7,658 nucleotides of DNA. It comes from Planctomycetes bacterium UBA2386. GTDB taxonomy: Bacteria; Planctomycetota; UBA1135; UBA2386. The position numbers and the translations under genes were made by a program. Positions 1-6,311 of this stretch are shown here, piece after piece. Numbering within the stretch: position 1 is the stretch's first letter; every line of letters starts with the position of its first letter. The notes under the pieces were generated by a model. That model saw nothing but the letters and a program-made list of their open reading frames with translations, made no database searches and had not been told where the DNA came from. The stretch spans positions 1-7,658 of the forward strand of contig DDSQ01000192.1 of the NCBI GenBank assembly GCA_002343845.1. Direction: 5' to 3'.

Positions 1-1
1 G

Positions 2-676
2 AAGCTCGGCCTGGCCGCGCCCGACGCACTGGCCGACCTGGGCGCCATTGCCGAACTGCGCGGCATCACGGTGGCCGGCGGCGCCGTGAAGATCGGCGCC
101 ATGACCACGCACGCCGCGGTGGCCGCCAGCGCCGACGTGCAAAAGGCCATCCCCGCGCTGGCCGACCTGGCCGGCAACATCGGCGACCGCCAGGTGCGCA
201 ACCGCGGCACGATCGGCGGCAGCCTGGCCAACAACGACCCGGCGGCCTGCTACCCGGCAGCCGTGCTGGGCCTGGGCGCCACGGTGCACACGAACAAGCG
301 CGACATCGCCGCCGACGACTTCTTCCAGGGCATCTACACCACCGCGCTGGCCGAGGACGAGATCATCACCGCGGTGAGCTTCCCCATCCCCGAGAAGGCG
401 GGCTGGCAGAAGTTCAAGCAGCCGGCGTCGCGCTTTTCGATCGTGGGCGTGTTCGTCAGCAAGGGGCCGAAGGGTGTGCGCGTGGCCGTCACCGGCGCCG
501 GCGCCGGCGGCGTCTTCCGCGCCAAGGCGCTGGAAGACAAGCTGGCCGCCAGCTGGTCGGCCGCGGCGCTGAACGGTGCGGTGGTCAGCGCCGACGGGCT
601 CAACAGCGACCTGCACGGCTCGGCCGAATACCGCGCCGCGCTGATCCCGGTGCTGGCGGCGCGCGCGGTGGGCTGA
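2..676 (+). CDS. Molybdenum hydroxylase FAD-binding (medium) subunit, CoxM/XDH type, 5'-partial
   Basis: The reading frame is open from base 2 to a TGA at 674-676, giving 224 visible residues; the start lies outside the window. It matches the FAD-binding subunit of xanthine/CO dehydrogenase-type enzymes, which passes electrons between the iron-sulfur subunit and the acceptor through FAD in the cytoplasm. Visible family marks are IGAMTTHAAVAAS, then DRQVRNRGTIGGSLANNDPA (TIGGS at 209-223 is the second FAD-binding loop), and a C-terminal SAEYRAALIPVLAARAV, which matches the usual end of the CoxM C-terminal domain. The family is normally about 260-290 residues, so some 40 N-terminal residues are missing, including the first FAD loop (AGGxS). 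A GTG at 71 is in frame but internal to the domain and is not the real start. The substrate (CO, a purine or another compound) cannot be told without the large subunit. The family call is firm. Confidence 0.93.
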   Translation, partial: KLGLAAPDALADLGAIAELRGITVAGGAVKIGAMTTHAAVAASADVQKAIPALADLAGNIGDRQVRNRGTIGGSLANNDPAACYPAAVLGLGATVHTNKRDIAADDFFQGIYTTALAEDEIITAVSFPIPEKAGWQKFKQPASRFSIVGVFVSKGPKGVRVAVTGAGAGGVFRAKALEDKLAASWSAAALNGAVVSADGLNSDLHGSAEYRAALIPVLAARAVG

Positions 677-696
677 AGGGCCTATCCTTGCCCGGC

Positions 697-727
697 AAAC
701 GCCGCAGCGCGCTGCGGCGTTTTTCTT
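697..727 (+). terminator. Rho-independent terminator after the FAD subunit gene
   Basis: A perfect inverted repeat lies 20 bases after the stop: AAACGCCGCAGC (697-708) and GCTGCGGCGTTT (711-722). It folds with a 4-base CGCG loop and an 11-base-pair GC-rich stem. The descending arm runs into TTTTT and then CTTT (720-727), the classic U-rich tail. It should end transcription of the hydroxylase operon. The next start codon is only about 20 bases further on. Confidence 0.88.
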
Positions 728-746
728 TCCCCGACGGACATCCACC

Positions 747-1649
747 GTGAGCGACCTGCCTTCCAGCATCGACGACACCGCCGCGCAACTGCTGGCGCAC
801 GACTATGTGCCCGACCGCCAGCTGGCCACCGTGGTCTTCCTGGCGCTGAAACTGCAGCGCCCGCTGTTCCTGGAAGGCGAGCCCGGCACCGGCAAGACCG
901 AGATTGCGCGCACCCTGGCCACCATGCTCGGCCGCGAGCTGATCCGCCTGCAGTGCTACGAAGGCCTCGACCTGGCCGGCGCCGCCTACGAGTGGAACTA
1001 CGGCCGGCAGATGATGGAGATCCGCCTGGCCGAGAAGGAAGGCATCACCCGCGACGCGCTGGCGGCCGAACTCTTCAGCGAGCGCTTCCTCAACCAGCGG
1101 GCGCTGCTGCGCGCCATCGACCCCCAGCGCGAAGTGCCGCCGGTGCTGCTGATCGACGAGCTCGACCGTGCCGACGAGCCCTTCGAGGCCTTCCTGCTCG
1201 AGGTGCTGAGCGAGTTCCAGATCACCATCCCCGAGCTGGGCACCATCAAGGCCGTTCAGCCTCCCATCGTCATCTTGACCAGCAACCGCACGCGCGAGAT
1301 CCACGACGCCGTCAAGCGCCGCTGCCTGTACCACTGGGTGGGCTTCCCCGATGCCGCGCGCGAGCTGCAGATCCTGCAGCGCCGCGTGCCCGGCGCCGGT
1401 GAGGAACTGGCGCGCCAGATCGTCGCCTTCGTGCAGAAGCTGCGCGAGATCGAGCTCTACAAGCTGCCCGGCATCGCCGAGACCATCGAATGGACGCGCG
1501 CACTGATGCAGCTGGACGCGCTGGTGCTGGACCCGCGGGTCATCCAGGACACCCTGGGCGTGCTGCTGAAGTACCAGGACGACATCGCGCGTGTGCAGGG
1601 CAGCGAGGCGGCGCGCATCCTCGAGCAGGTGCGCAGCGCGGCGCGCTAG
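747..1649 (+). CDS. MoxR-family AAA+ ATPase (CoxD-like)
   Basis: A cytoplasmic 300-residue AAA+ ATPase of the MoxR class. Beside CO dehydrogenase-type genes the homologue CoxD is known to help mature the metal active site, working with a VWA-domain partner; that role is inferred here from context. Motifs seen: Walker A GEPGTGKT at residues 44-51, Walker B VLLIDELD at 133-140, sensor 1 ILTSN ending at N180, then basic residues KRR at 190-192 in the arginine-finger region. The length is normal for the family. The GTG start at 747 begins MSDLPSSIDDTAAQLL; only a weak GGA (735-737) precedes it. The terminator hairpin sits just upstream, so transcription comes from read-through or from a promoter inside the FAD subunit gene. 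The DUF2164 gene follows after 14 bases and the VWA gene after that, so these read as one operon. Confidence 0.92.
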   Translation: MSDLPSSIDDTAAQLLAHDYVPDRQLATVVFLALKLQRPLFLEGEPGTGKTEIARTLATMLGRELIRLQCYEGLDLAGAAYEWNYGRQMMEIRLAEKEGITRDALAAELFSERFLNQRALLRAIDPQREVPPVLLIDELDRADEPFEAFLLEVLSEFQITIPELGTIKAVQPPIVILTSNRTREIHDAVKRRCLYHWVGFPDAARELQILQRRVPGAGEELARQIVAFVQKLREIELYKLPGIAETIEWTRALMQLDALVLDPRVIQDTLGVLLKYQDDIARVQGSEAARILEQVRSAAR

Positions 1650-1651
1650 AC

Positions 1652-1655
1652 GGAG
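1652..1655 (+). promoter_or_regulatory. Shine-Dalgarno site of the DUF2164 gene
   Basis: GGAG lies 8 bases before the ATG at 1664, directly after the TAG stop of the ATPase gene. It supports this start for the small gene and its separate translation. Confidence 0.6.
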
Positions 1656-1663
1656 CAGCCGCC

Positions 1664-1954
1664 ATGGCCATCGAACTGGACAAGGACACCCGCGCCCGCG
1701 CCATCGCGTCCATCGAACGCTGGTTCCAGGACGAGCGCGACGAACGCATCGGCAACATCGCCGCCGGTGCGCTGCTGGGCTTCTTCCTCGAGGAGATCGG
1801 GCCCAGCGTCTACAACCAGGCCGTGGCCCAGGTGCAGGAGCGGCTGATGCAGCGCATCGGCGAGCTCGACATCGAGGTGCACGAGGACGAATTCGGCTAC
1901 TGGCGCAAGATCGACGCCGCGGCCCGCGCTGCCGGCAAGGGCCGCGGCCGCTGA
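1664..1954 (+). CDS. DUF2164 family small protein
   Basis: A 96-residue soluble protein that begins MAIELDKDTRARAIASIERW and carries the DUF2164-type core: an acidic and basic N-terminal helix, ERIGNIAAGALLGFFLEEIGPSVYNQAV in the middle (about residues 47-74), a VQERL helix, and an acidic VHEDEFGYWRK end. No signal peptide or membrane segment is seen, and the function of the family is unknown to me. It has a good Shine-Dalgarno site (GGAG, 8-base spacing), starts 14 bases after the MoxR ATPase and ends 2 bases before the VWA gene ATG, so it is co-translated with two enzyme-maturation genes. That placement suggests, but does not prove, a helper role in the same process. The family assignment is from memory of the conserved core and is fairly sure. 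Confidence 0.82.
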   Translation: MAIELDKDTRARAIASIERWFQDERDERIGNIAAGALLGFFLEEIGPSVYNQAVAQVQERLMQRIGELDIEVHEDEFGYWRKIDAAARAAGKGRGR

Positions 1955-1956
1955 GC

Positions 1957-3015
1957 ATGCTGAGGCTGGACCAGAGCCCGGGTCACCTGGCCGAGAACGT
2001 CATGCACTTCGGGCGCGTGCTGCGCGCTGCCGGCATGCCGGTGGGCAGCGACCGCGTGCAGGCCGCGCTGCAGGCGCTGCAGGTGGCCGGGCTGCAGCGG
2101 CGCGGCGACTTCCACGCCGTGCTCAGCGCCTGTCTGCTCGACCGCATCGAGCACCGCGAGCTGTTCGACCAGGCGTTCCACCTCTTCTGGCGCGACCCCG
2201 ACCTGGAAGGCCGCATGCGCGCCCTGCTGCTGCCCAAGGTGCAGATCAAGGACGGCCCGCCGCCGGTGCCCGAAAACCGCCGCCTGGGCGAGGCGCTGTT
2301 TCCGCGCGGCCCCGAGGACGAGCCGCCGCCTGCTGGCGAGCAGCTGGAGATCGACGCCGCGCTGACCTTTAACGACCGCGAGCAGTTGCAGAAGGCTGAC
2401 TTCGAGACCATGAGCGCCGACGAATGGCGCCAGGCGCAGCGCCTGCTGTCGCAGCTGAAGCTGGCCTTCGAGCCCATCCGCACCCGCCGCAGCCGCCGCG
2501 CCAGCCACCCCGGCCGGCCCGACTGGCGCGGCACGCTGCAGGCCATGGCGCGCCATGGCGGCGAGCTGTGGAACCTGCGCTGGCGGCAGGAACGCACACG
2601 ACCGGCGCCGCTGGTGGTGCTGGCCGACATCTCGGGCAGCATGAGCCGTTATTCGCGCATGCTGCTGCACTTTGGCCACCTGCTGGGCCATGCCGACGCA
2701 CGGGTGGAGAGCTTCGTCTTCGGCACCCGGCTCACACGCACCACCCGATTGCTGAAGAGCCGCGACCCCGACCTGGCCGTGGGCCAGGTGGTGCGGGCGG
2801 TGGAAGACTGGTCGGGCGGCACGCGCATCACGTCCACGCTGCATGAGTTCAACCAGCGCTGGGCGCGGCGCGTGCTGTCGGGCAATGCCACCGTGCTGCT
2901 GATCACCGACGGCCTGGAGCATGGCGACACCACGGCACTGGGGTTCGAGATGGAACGCCTGCACAAGAGCTGCCGGCGCCTGATCTGGCTGAACCCGCTG
3001 CTGCGCTTCGACGGC
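1957..3015 (+). other. CoxE-like VWA portion of the chimeric ORF, missing its C-terminus
   Basis: This part belongs to the ATPase and DUF2164 operon by spacing and codon use. CoxE-type proteins carry a VWA metal-binding domain and work with a MoxR ATPase; in CO dehydrogenase loci the pair is implicated in active-site maturation. The N-terminal half (residues 1-210) has the family-typical helical region with FHLFWRDPDLEGRMRALLLP, followed by a proline and acid-rich stretch and an arginine-rich RTRRSRRASHPGRPDWRGTL. The VWA fold runs from LVVLADISGSM to CRRLIWLNPLLR. Normal members go on for roughly 40-50 more residues after NPLLR; that tail is absent here. Confidence 0.82.
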
Positions 3016-4245
3016 TACCACATGCTCTGCGACGCGGCCCAGCTGCCCAACCTGGCCACGCGCAGCCGGCGCTGGTGCTGGCAGCAGCTGCGCGCCGCGG
3101 TGCTGCGGACCGCCGAGCCGCGGCCGCTGGTGCCCGCCCGCGGCGAGGCACCATGGCTGTGGGCCTACGCGCCGCTGTCGCTGCTGATGCGCTGGATCGT
3201 GTCGCTGGCGGTGCTGGCGTGGCTGGCGGGCGTCTCGCCGTGGGTGGCGGCGGCCGTCGCGTTGCCGCTGGCCTGGTTGCTGCTCGTGCGGCCGTGCGTG
3301 CAGGCCTGGCAGCTCTGGCAGGGCAGCGGGGCCCCGGCCGCGCGGCGGCGGCAAGTCGCGCGGCGGCTGGCAATGGTCGCGATCGCGGCCGTCCTGCTGG
3401 TCGGCGTGCTGCCGTGGCCCTACCGCACGACGGTGCAAGGCGTCTGGTGGCAGCCCGAGGACAACCTCGTGCGCACCGGGGTCGATGGTTTCGTGGCCGA
3501 GGTCGTCGCGGGCCATGGCCAGGCGGTGCAGGCCGGCGATGTGCTGCTGCGCCTGCACACCCCCGCCGTCGAGGCCGAGCGGGCTCGGCTGGCCGCGCGG
3601 GTCGAGGCGCTGCGTTCCGAGCAATGGCAGGCCTTGCGCGATGACCCGCCGCGGGCGGTGCAGCTCGAGCACGAACTCGCCGCGACGCGCGCCGAACTCC
3701 AGCGCGCGCAGGCCCAGCTCGACAGCCGCCTGGTGCGGGCGTCGACGGCCGGCCGCGTCGCGCTGGCCGGCGAGGCCGACCTGCCCGGCCGCTGGCTGCC
3801 GCGCGGCAGCCTCGTGGCCCACCTGGCGACGGGCTCGCCACCGGTCGTGCAGGCGGCCGTGCCGAACGAGGATGTCGCGCTCGTCGCCGCGGCCTCGCCG
3901 CGCGTCCAGATCCGGCGCGCCGACCCGCGCGCCCCGGCCCTGGTCGCCCGCTGGGACGGGTTGCTCAGCGGCGCCGGCTCGCCGCTGCCGAGCCCCGCGC
4001 TCGGCGAGCGCAGCGGCGGCAGCCTGGCGACGGATCCCGCGGATGCACAAGGCCTGAAGCCGCTGCGGGCGGTCGCCGTCGCGCAGCTGCGCCTCGAGCC
4101 GGGTCAGGCGGCCGCGACGGGCGAGCGCATCGGCGAGCGCGTCTGGGTTCGCTTCGACCACGGCCACGAGCCGCTGGCCGGCCAGGCCGCCCGCGCGATC
4201 CGCCAGACCCTGCTGCGCCACCTTCAACCGGACCCCCGACGATGA
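1957..4245 (+). CDS. Chimeric ORF: CoxE-like VWA protein fused in frame to the C-terminal part of an M50 peptidase/HlyD protein
   Basis: One uninterrupted frame of 762 residues made of two unrelated parts. Residues 1 to about 350 are a CoxE-like VWA protein with MIDAS residues DISGS (224-228), T289 and D318 (LLITDG). Residues about 346 to 762 are the rear of a membrane M50-type peptidase joined to a HlyD-like adaptor: NPLLRFDGYH (346-355), LPNLATRS (363-370), hydrophobic segments near 400-450 and 470-488, a lipoyl-like half motif GVDGFVAEVVAGHGQAVQAGD after residue 508, a charged Glu/Arg coiled coil, and a second half VRASTAGRVALAG. The ATG at 1957 is chosen because it lies 2 bases after the DUF2164 stop and begins the conserved SPGHLAENVMHFGRVLRAAG segment; the open frame reaches back to 1591 but only as a shadow of other genes. 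The stop overlaps the next start (ATGA, 4242-4245). I know of no family with this combination, so the fusion is a recombination product or an assembly join. Confidence 0.8.
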   Translation: MLRLDQSPGHLAENVMHFGRVLRAAGMPVGSDRVQAALQALQVAGLQRRGDFHAVLSACLLDRIEHRELFDQAFHLFWRDPDLEGRMRALLLPKVQIKDGPPPVPENRRLGEALFPRGPEDEPPPAGEQLEIDAALTFNDREQLQKADFETMSADEWRQAQRLLSQLKLAFEPIRTRRSRRASHPGRPDWRGTLQAMARHGGELWNLRWRQERTRPAPLVVLADISGSMSRYSRMLLHFGHLLGHADARVESFVFGTRLTRTTRLLKSRDPDLAVGQVVRAVEDWSGGTRITSTLHEFNQRWARRVLSGNATVLLITDGLEHGDTTALGFEMERLHKSCRRLIWLNPLLRFDGYHMLCDAAQLPNLATRSRRWCWQQLRAAVLRTAEPRPLVPARGEAPWLWAYAPLSLLMRWIVSLAVLAWLAGVSPWVAAAVALPLAWLLLVRPCVQAWQLWQGSGAPAARRRQVARRLAMVAIAAVLLVGVLPWPYRTTVQGVWWQPEDNLVRTGVDGFVAEVVAGHGQAVQAGDVLLRLHTPAVEAERARLAARVEALRSEQWQALRDDPPRAVQLEHELAATRAELQRAQAQLDSRLVRASTAGRVALAGEADLPGRWLPRGSLVAHLATGSPPVVQAAVPNEDVALVAAASPRVQIRRADPRAPALVARWDGLLSGAGSPLPSPALGERSGGSLATDPADAQGLKPLRAVAVAQLRLEPGQAAATGERIGERVWVRFDHGHEPLAGQAARAIRQTLLRHLQPDPRR
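2989..3018 (+). other. Chimera junction at a shared LNPLLRFDGY sequence
   Basis: The codons for L-N-P-L-L-R-F-D-G-Y fit both parents: CoxE proteins end their VWA domain with RLIWLNPLLR followed by an aromatic residue and often DG, and M50 peptidases of the HlyD-fused type have NPLLR-F-DGY-H as the motif carrying a zinc-ligand aspartate. The exact crossover cannot be placed inside this stretch. The frame is kept. Confidence 0.75.
3016..4245 (+). other. M50-type peptidase/HlyD-like membrane portion of the chimeric ORF, missing its N-terminus
   Basis: This piece resembles the second half of the proteins often annotated as putative peptide zinc metalloprotease, in which a site-2-protease-like membrane domain is followed by a HlyD-like periplasmic arm. 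DGYHMLCDAAQLPNLATRSRRW is the usual stretch after the zinc-ligand NPLLxxDG motif. Hydrophobic segments follow at about 3150-3300 and 3364-3420. The rest is periplasmic: lipoyl-like halves flank a coiled coil (about 3550-3730), then a barrel-like region with VRF and a basic end. The N-terminal membrane region with HExxH is absent, so as it stands this part would not be a working protease. It belongs with the SecA-like and adaptor genes that follow. Confidence 0.75.
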
Positions 4246-6311
4246 ACGCGAGCCTCGACACCGTCCTTGCCGATCCCGCGCCGCTGCCGGTGATGACCCG
4301 CTCGACGCTGCCGGCGGCGTCGGCTCCCGCGCCCGCCGATGCCGCCCCGACGCACCGCCGCCGCCTCGCGCTGGCGCGCCCGGGCCTGCAGTGGGGCCTG
4401 CAGCCGCAGCGTCGCGAACACGAGGCGGCGTGGTATGCGACGCCGTGGCAGCGGCTGCGCCTGGCGCGTCAGGCGCTTTTCCTCGACCCGGCGGAGGTGC
4501 GCGACGTGCGCGTGCGCCAGCACGCGTGGACGCTGCTGGGCAGCGACGGCGAGTCTGCGCTGCGGGCCGCGCTGCGCGCGCGCCTGGCGGCGGACGGCTT
4601 CACGCCCGCGCTGCGCGACGAGGCCTTGGCCTGCGTGGCCGCGAAGGCGTATCGCGTGCTGCGCCGCAGCCCCTACGAGACCCAGTTGCTGTGCGCCCGT
4701 GCGCTGATGGACGGCCACCTGGTCGAGATGGCCACGGGCGAGGGCAAGACGCTGGCCGTGGCGCTGGCCGCCGCGGCGATCGCGCTGTCCGGCACGCCGG
4801 TGCACGTGATGACGGCCAACGACTATCTCGCCGTGCGCGACGCGCGGCTGCACGCGCCGCTGTTCAGCGCACTCGGGCTGCGCGTGGGCATGATCGTGGC
4901 GACCTCGACGCCCGAACAGCGCCGCGCCGCGTACACCGCCGACGTCACCTACGCCACCGCGCGCGAGATCGCCTTCGACCACCTGCGCGACGACCAGACC
5001 CTGCAGGCCGCCGGTCCCGAGGGCCGCGGCGACCTCGCCCGCCGTGCGGCCCGGCTGGCCGGCGAGGCAGCGCCCGCGTTGCTGCAGCGCGGCCTGTGCT
5101 GCGCGCTGCTCGACGAGGCCGACAGCCTGCTGATCGACGAGGCCGTGATGCCGCTGGTCCTGGCCGAGCCGCACGACGACCCGCAGCTGCGGGCGGCGTG
5201 TTTCCAGGCACTCGCGCTCGCGCGGCAGCTGCAGCTGGACGAACACGCGGTGCTCGACACGGCCCAGCAGGCCGTGCACTGGACGCCGGCCGGGCTCGAG
5301 CGACTCGAGTCGCTGTCCGCCGGGTTCGGCGGCGCCTGGCTGAACCGCGCGCATCGGGAGGACCTGGCTGCGCAGGCGCTGGTGGCCCTGCACGGGCTGC
5401 ACCGCGAGCACGACTACCTCGTCGAGGACGGCCGCGTCGAGCTGCTGGACCGCCTGAGCGGCCGGCGCGCCCAGGGCCGGGTCTGGTCGCGCGCGCTGCA
5501 GACGCTGGTCGAGCTGAAGGAAGACTGCCGGCCGAGCCCGTCCAGCCGCACCGCGGCGCAGACCAGCTACCAGCGCTTCTTCGCGCGCTACCACCACCTG
5601 GCCGGCACCAGCGGCACGCTGGCCGAGTGCCGCGGCGAACTCGCGGCGGTCCACGGCAAGGCCGTGGTTCACGTGCCGCTGCGCCGGCCGAGCCTGCGCG
5701 AGGACCTGCCGCCACGCGTCTTCGAAGCCTCGTGCCAGCGCGAGGCGGCGGCCGTGACACGCATCGCGAACCTGCAGGCGATCGGCCGGCCGGTGCTCGT
5801 CGGGGTGGCCTCGGTGGCGGCCGCGCAGGCCTTGTCGGCGGCGCTGGCGGCCGAGGGCGTCGAACACGAGGTGCTCGACGCGCGCCACGAGGCTGGCGAG
5901 GCCGCGATCATCGCGCGCGCCGGTCGCAGCGGGGCCGTGACCGTGGCCACCGCGCTGGCCGGGCGCGGCACCGACATCGAGCTCGGCCCGTGTGTCGCCG
6001 CGCTCGGCGGCCTGCACGTGCTGGACCTCCTGGACACGCCCTGCGCGCGCACCCGCCGCCAGCTGATCGGCCGCGCCGCGCGGCAGGGCGACCCCGGCAG
6101 TGCCGAGACCTGGCACGCCGCGGACACCGCCGTCTGGACCGACGGCTTTCTCGACAGCCCGCGCAGCGACGCGCCGTTGTGGATGGTGCAGGCCGCCAGC
6201 CGCCTGCAGCAGCGTTTGCATGGCTGGACCCAGCGGCGGCTGCGCCGTCGCCTCCTGAAGCAGGACCTCGCATGGCAAAGAAGACTCGGCTTTTCAAGGC
6301 GGCACGCCTGA
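4242..6311 (+). CDS. SecA-like ATPase, shortened (accessory export motor)
   Basis: A 689-residue SecA-related DEAD-box ATPase, cytoplasmic or at the inner membrane, presumed to drive or assist export of a dedicated substrate. SecA marks in order: ETQLLCARALMDGHLVEMATGEGKT with Walker A at 163-170; VHVMTANDYLAVRDA 187-201; TYATAREIAFDHLRD 236-250; LLDEADSLLIDEA 289-301 (the DEVD box of SecA, here DEAD); EHDYLVEDGRVELLDRLSGR 389-408; LAGTSGTL 453-460; VTVATALAGRGTDIELG 566-582; and QLIGRAARQGDPGS 607-620. A region like the SecA preprotein cross-linking domain lies between about 305 and 390. Housekeeping SecA is about 900 residues; only about 70 follow the last ATPase motif here, so the helical scaffold, helical wing and zinc-binding tail are gone or much reduced. 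The first 45 residues are low-complexity Ala/Pro. The start overlaps the preceding stop (ATGA) and the adaptor gene starts inside the 3' end, so translation is coupled. It is not the housekeeping secA. Confidence 0.9.
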   Translation: MNASLDTVLADPAPLPVMTRSTLPAASAPAPADAAPTHRRRLALARPGLQWGLQPQRREHEAAWYATPWQRLRLARQALFLDPAEVRDVRVRQHAWTLLGSDGESALRAALRARLAADGFTPALRDEALACVAAKAYRVLRRSPYETQLLCARALMDGHLVEMATGEGKTLAVALAAAAIALSGTPVHVMTANDYLAVRDARLHAPLFSALGLRVGMIVATSTPEQRRAAYTADVTYATAREIAFDHLRDDQTLQAAGPEGRGDLARRAARLAGEAAPALLQRGLCCALLDEADSLLIDEAVMPLVLAEPHDDPQLRAACFQALALARQLQLDEHAVLDTAQQAVHWTPAGLERLESLSAGFGGAWLNRAHREDLAAQALVALHGLHREHDYLVEDGRVELLDRLSGRRAQGRVWSRALQTLVELKEDCRPSPSSRTAAQTSYQRFFARYHHLAGTSGTLAECRGELAAVHGKAVVHVPLRRPSLREDLPPRVFEASCQREAAAVTRIANLQAIGRPVLVGVASVAAAQALSAALAAEGVEHEVLDARHEAGEAAIIARAGRSGAVTVATALAGRGTDIELGPCVAALGGLHVLDLLDTPCARTRRQLIGRAARQGDPGSAETWHAADTAVWTDGFLDSPRSDAPLWMVQAASRLQQRLHGWTQRRLRRRLLKQDLAWQRRLGFSRRHA
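6262..6265 (+). promoter_or_regulatory. Shine-Dalgarno site of the adaptor gene
   Basis: AGGA lies 6 bases before the ATG at 6272, inside the end of the SecA-like gene. It fixes the adaptor start, since the frame itself is open far upstream to 4391. Confidence 0.6.

Noticed and set aside
1591..1956. Upstream extension of the VWA frame to 1591
   Set aside because: It overlaps the MoxR and DUF2164 genes, its translation is Arg-rich noise, and the conserved protein begins at 1957.
3075..3644. Plus-strand open frame of 189 codons in another frame, and a similar one at 3485-4057
   Set aside because: Both are Arg/Ala-rich shadows of the membrane/HlyD portion with no domain or start signal of their own.
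1897..4227. Minus-strand open frame of 776 codons, with others at 600-1958, 4224-6278 and 5669-7621
   Set aside because: These lie opposite well-supported genes, show low-complexity Arg/Ala/Gln/His-rich translations without recognisable domains, and are expected from GC-rich codon bias.
4391..6271. Upstream extension of the adaptor frame to 4391
   Set aside because: The extension is the +1 shadow of the SecA-like gene and is Arg/Ala/Gly-rich without domains; the ATG at 6272 has a Shine-Dalgarno site and starts a signal peptide.
4242..6311. Housekeeping secA
   Set aside because: The length (689 residues), missing C-terminal domains, diverged motifs and position in an export-type locus argue for an accessory paralogue.
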